A stretch of DNA of 64,000 nt from Haloactinospora alba (GTDB lineage: Bacteria; Actinomycetota; Actinomycetes; Streptosporangiales; Streptosporangiaceae). This document shows positions 61,584 to 64,000 of this stretch, piece by piece. Both the position numbers and the translations under genes were made by a program. The DNA is taken from contig NZ_VFQC01000002.1 in assembly GCF_006717075.1 (NCBI RefSeq), positions 62,001 through 126,000 on the forward strand. The letters run 5' to 3'. A model generated the notes under the pieces. The model was not told where the DNA came from and made no database searches. It saw nothing but the letters and a program-made list of their open reading frames with translations. How positions within the stretch are numbered: the stretch's first letter is position 1; every line of letters begins with the position of its first letter.

Positions 61584-62861
61584 GTGCGGATCTCCTGCCC
61601 CCCGTTCGATCCAGTGCACTGCGACGATCCCGACCTGCTCGACTCCGCCTTCTACGCGCACGGGGACCCGCACGCGCTGTGGGCGCGGCTACGCGCGGAG
61701 AACCCCGTCTACCGATGCGACCCCGGGGACGGACGGGAGCCGTTCTGGGTGGTCACACGGCACCAGGACGTCTCGCGCGTCCTGCGCGACTACGAGACGT
61801 TCTCCTCCCGGCGCGGGACGATGTTGTGCATCGTCGACCTCAGCATGCCCGACATCGCCTCCGACGACATGATGCCGGACACCGACCCGCCGCGGCACCG
61901 GCAGCTGCGGGAACCACTGAACCGGGCCCTGACCCCGCGTGCGGTCTCCGAACAGAAGGAGCCGATCCGGGAGATCGTCCGGTCCGTGCTCCGGCCGGCA
62001 CTCGACGGGCGAACCATCGACATCGCCCAGGAGGCCCTGATGTTCCCGATGGCCTTCACCGGGACGCTCATGGGGCTCCCGCAGGAGCACTGGCCCCGCA
62101 TGGCGGAGCTGACCACGAGGACGATCGCCTACGACGACCCGGACTACAGCACCGGCTCGCCCACCAGCACGGTCCGCCAGGCACACCACGAGCTGTTCGA
62201 GTTCTTCCGGGAGGAGATCTCCCGGCGCGTTCCCACTGACCCCGGAACGGACCTGATCGGCATCCTCCGCTCCATGGAGCTCGACGAGGGGCCGCTGAGC
62301 GAGCGCCAGCTCATCCTGAACTGCTACGCGCTGCTGCTCGGAGCCAACGTCACCACGCCCCACGCCCTGTCGACCATGGTCGCGCTGATGGGCGAGCACC
62401 CCGAGCAGTTCCGGATGGCGCGCGAGGATCCGGGACTGCGCGCAGGCTGCGTACGGGAGGTGCTCCGCTGGTCCTCACCCGCCAGCCACTTCATGCGGTA
62501 CGCCACTCGGGACGTCGACCTGGGCGGAGGAACCATCCGGACGGACGAGCCGGTGAGCGTGTGGCTGGGTTCGGCCAACCGCGACGAACGCGCGTTCGAC
62601 GACCCGTACCGGTTCGACATCACCCGGCACCCGAACCGGCACCTCGCCTTCGGCATCGGTCCGCACTACTGCATCGGCGCCGGCCTCGCGCAGCTGGGGC
62701 TGCGGGTCTTCCTCGACGAGCTGCTGGACCTCGTCGCCGAGGTCGAGCCCGCGGGCGAGGTCGCGCACCTCGCCTCCAACTTCGTCGCGGGTTACAAGAG
62801 CATGCCCGTGCGTCTCGTCCCACGGCACCGGAACGCACCGACGGTGGTGGGCTCCGAATGA
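61584..62861 (+). CDS. Cytochrome P450 of the biosynthetic cluster
   Basis: 425 aa. I-helix LLGANVTTPHALST (GANVTT in place of AGxET), K-helix REVLRW, heme loop FGIGPHYCIGAGLAQL. The GTG at 61584 follows AGGAG, two bases after the carrier stop. The link to the carrier protein suggests oxidation of a tethered substrate, for example hydroxylation of the aryl acid or an amino acid; the choice cannot be made from sequence. Confidence 0.9.
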   Translation: MRISCPPFDPVHCDDPDLLDSAFYAHGDPHALWARLRAENPVYRCDPGDGREPFWVVTRHQDVSRVLRDYETFSSRRGTMLCIVDLSMPDIASDDMMPDTDPPRHRQLREPLNRALTPRAVSEQKEPIREIVRSVLRPALDGRTIDIAQEALMFPMAFTGTLMGLPQEHWPRMAELTTRTIAYDDPDYSTGSPTSTVRQAHHELFEFFREEISRRVPTDPGTDLIGILRSMELDEGPLSERQLILNCYALLLGANVTTPHALSTMVALMGEHPEQFRMAREDPGLRAGCVREVLRWSSPASHFMRYATRDVDLGGGTIRTDEPVSVWLGSANRDERAFDDPYRFDITRHPNRHLAFGIGPHYCIGAGLAQLGLRVFLDELLDLVAEVEPAGEVAHLASNFVAGYKSMPVRLVPRHRNAPTVVGSE

Positions 62862-63652
62862 CCGCTCCCCGACACCCCGCCTCCCCCCGCGCAGGGGAGC
62901 CCTGGTTCGACCACCGCCTCCGGTTCCCCGCTGCCCGGTACAGCCTGTACTGTTTCCCGTTCGCCGGGGGATCGGCGAGCTACTACGCGGACTGGGCCGG
63001 TGCCATCGCCGACTCGACCGAACTGGTCCCGATCCAGCTCCCCGGACGCGGGACGCGCATGGCGGAACCGCCGGTGACCGACCTCGCCGCTGTCGCCGAC
63101 GCGATCGCCGCGCGCATCGCGGCCGAGCGCACGGTTCCCCTGCTGTTCGGACACAGCATGGGAGCCATCATCGCCTTCGAGACGGCCCGGCGTCTGGAGT
63201 CCATGCGGCGCCCCGCCGCCTACCTCGTGGTGAGCGGGCGCCCCGCCCCGTCGAACGCCCGGCCGCGTACTCCCGTGAGCGCGCTTGCGCGCGAGGAGCT
63301 CGTCCGCGTGCTGCGCGCCTACGGCTCGGCCGCGGAGGAGGTCCTGGAGCATGAGGAACTGCTCGACCTGCTGTTACCCATGATCCGCGCCGACTTCGCC
63401 ATGATCGAGCGGTACCGCTACCAGCCGGGTCCGCCTCTGAGCTGTCCGATCCAGGCGTGGTGCGGCGACCGTGACCCCGAGGTCGCGCCGGAGGCCATGC
63501 AGGGATGGGAGGAGGAGACCGCGGAGCGCTTCGACCTGTTCGTGCGTTCCGGGGGCCACTTCTTCCTCACCCAGCACCACGCGGAGGTCCTGCGTCGTCT
63601 CCGCCTCGGCGTCGCAGACTGGGAGAACGGTGCCGCCGATGCCCCATGCTGA
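62858..63652 (+). CDS. Type II thioesterase
   Basis: 264 aa. Opens with LYCFPFAGGSASYYADWA, has the nucleophile in LLFGHSMGAIIAFE, Asp in WCGDRDPEV and His in SGGHFFLTQH. Such enzymes clear misloaded or stalled acyl groups from carrier domains, or release an intermediate. The ATG at 62858 overlaps the P450 stop (ATGA). Confidence 0.92.
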   Translation: MTAPRHPASPRAGEPWFDHRLRFPAARYSLYCFPFAGGSASYYADWAGAIADSTELVPIQLPGRGTRMAEPPVTDLAAVADAIAARIAAERTVPLLFGHSMGAIIAFETARRLESMRRPAAYLVVSGRPAPSNARPRTPVSALAREELVRVLRAYGSAAEEVLEHEELLDLLLPMIRADFAMIERYRYQPGPPLSCPIQAWCGDRDPEVAPEAMQGWEEETAERFDLFVRSGGHFFLTQHHAEVLRRLRLGVADWENGAADAPC

Positions 63653-64000
63653 CCGCCCCCGGCTCCTCGTCCTGTGGAGTCCGCCGCGCTGCCGCTCCAC
63701 CGCCTTCCTGCGGATGATGCGCGAACGGGGCGACTTCACCGTGGTGCACGAGCCGCTCTCGCACGTGCACGACTTCGGTGCGGCCGACGTCCACGGGACC
63801 CGGTGCACGAGCGGGGAAGCGGTGCTGGAGGCGTTGGACTCGCTGTCCCGGCGCACTCCGGTATTCGTCAAGGACACCACGGACTTCCCCTACCCGGAGG
63901 TCCACGCTGCCGAGTGGTTCCTGCGCTCCGCCACCCACACCTTCCTCATCCGGGAGCCCCGCGCGGCGATCGCCTCGCACTACCGGCTCAACCCCTCCCT
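63639..64000 (+). CDS. PAPS-dependent sulfotransferase-like protein, 3' end outside window
   Basis: 120 codons visible. The 5'-phosphosulfate-binding loop reads LVLWSPPRCRSTAFLRMM, with HEPLSHVHDFG, VKDTTDFPYPEV and TFLIREPRAAIASHY, the last fitting the 3'-phosphate-binding region. ATG at 63639 overlaps the thioesterase by 14 bp. A sulfotransferase here fits aziridine closure by sulfate elimination, described for the azinomycin/vazabitide group. The end is needed to exclude a non-catalytic relative. Confidence 0.8.
   Translation, partial: MPHADRPRLLVLWSPPRCRSTAFLRMMRERGDFTVVHEPLSHVHDFGAADVHGTRCTSGEAVLEALDSLSRRTPVFVKDTTDFPYPEVHAAEWFLRSATHTFLIREPRAAIASHYRLNPS

Overview
The window is chromosomal DNA of a high-GC actinobacterium. 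Codon use is strongly GC-rich, and GTG starts and ATGA/GTGA stop-start overlaps are frequent. An AICE of the pSAM2 family, AztABCD zinc import and modular natural-product genes fit a filamentous actinomycete; a Nocardiopsidaceae-like host is my guess, not something the sequence proves.

Left part (1-25 kb). A trans-sulfuration PLP enzyme (cut by the window start) is divergent from a MocR regulator. An intact tRNA-Arg(ACG) follows and carries an 11.7-kb integrative and conjugative element (2815-14582) bounded by 110-bp direct repeats. The element runs int-xis-rep-tra-small ORF-pra on the minus strand. It then has a control and immunity block (HTH/PLD-like protein, Pif-type Nudix, HD protein, tandem-wHTH GntR), a second HTH/PLD-like copy, and a very AT-rich HEPN-type cargo gene with a one-base frameshift just before its RX4H motif. 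A truncated integrase beyond attR shows earlier use of the same tRNA. Next come a PaiB/EamA/XRE-cupin group and a Zur-box-controlled zinc import locus with two AztD-like chaperones.

Middle part (24-41 kb). A LacI repressor faces a sugar ABC importer and a GH3 glycosidase, with a mirror-image operator pair between them. Around these are a decayed tnpB tail, a frameshifted small secreted protein, a two-HTH MerR regulator, two overlapping P450 genes, a PfkB kinase opposite an AGE-family sugar isomerase, and an alpha/beta hydrolase.

Right part (41.6 kb to the end, continuing outside). This is a natural-product cluster organised around a 96-bp divergent promoter. Leftward: LysW-type amino-group carrier protein (54 aa), LysX ligase, LysY reductase, LysZ kinase, LysK hydrolase, an SDR, a C-A-PCP-R NRPS whose adenylation code reads threonine-like, MbtH, and an iterative KS-AT-DH-KR-ACP PKS. 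Rightward: a beta-rich protein of unknown fold, a BtrH_N-like protein, a DegT/StrS aminotransferase, a split transketolase, a free carrier protein, a P450, a type II thioesterase and a PAPS sulfotransferase (cut by the window end). Together these match the logic of azinomycin and vazabitide: carrier-bound glutamate is activated, reduced, extended by two carbons and transaminated to a diamino-dihydroxyheptanoate; sulfation and elimination would then close an aziridine. The PKS would supply an aromatic acyl cap and the Thr-reductase module a reductively released tail.
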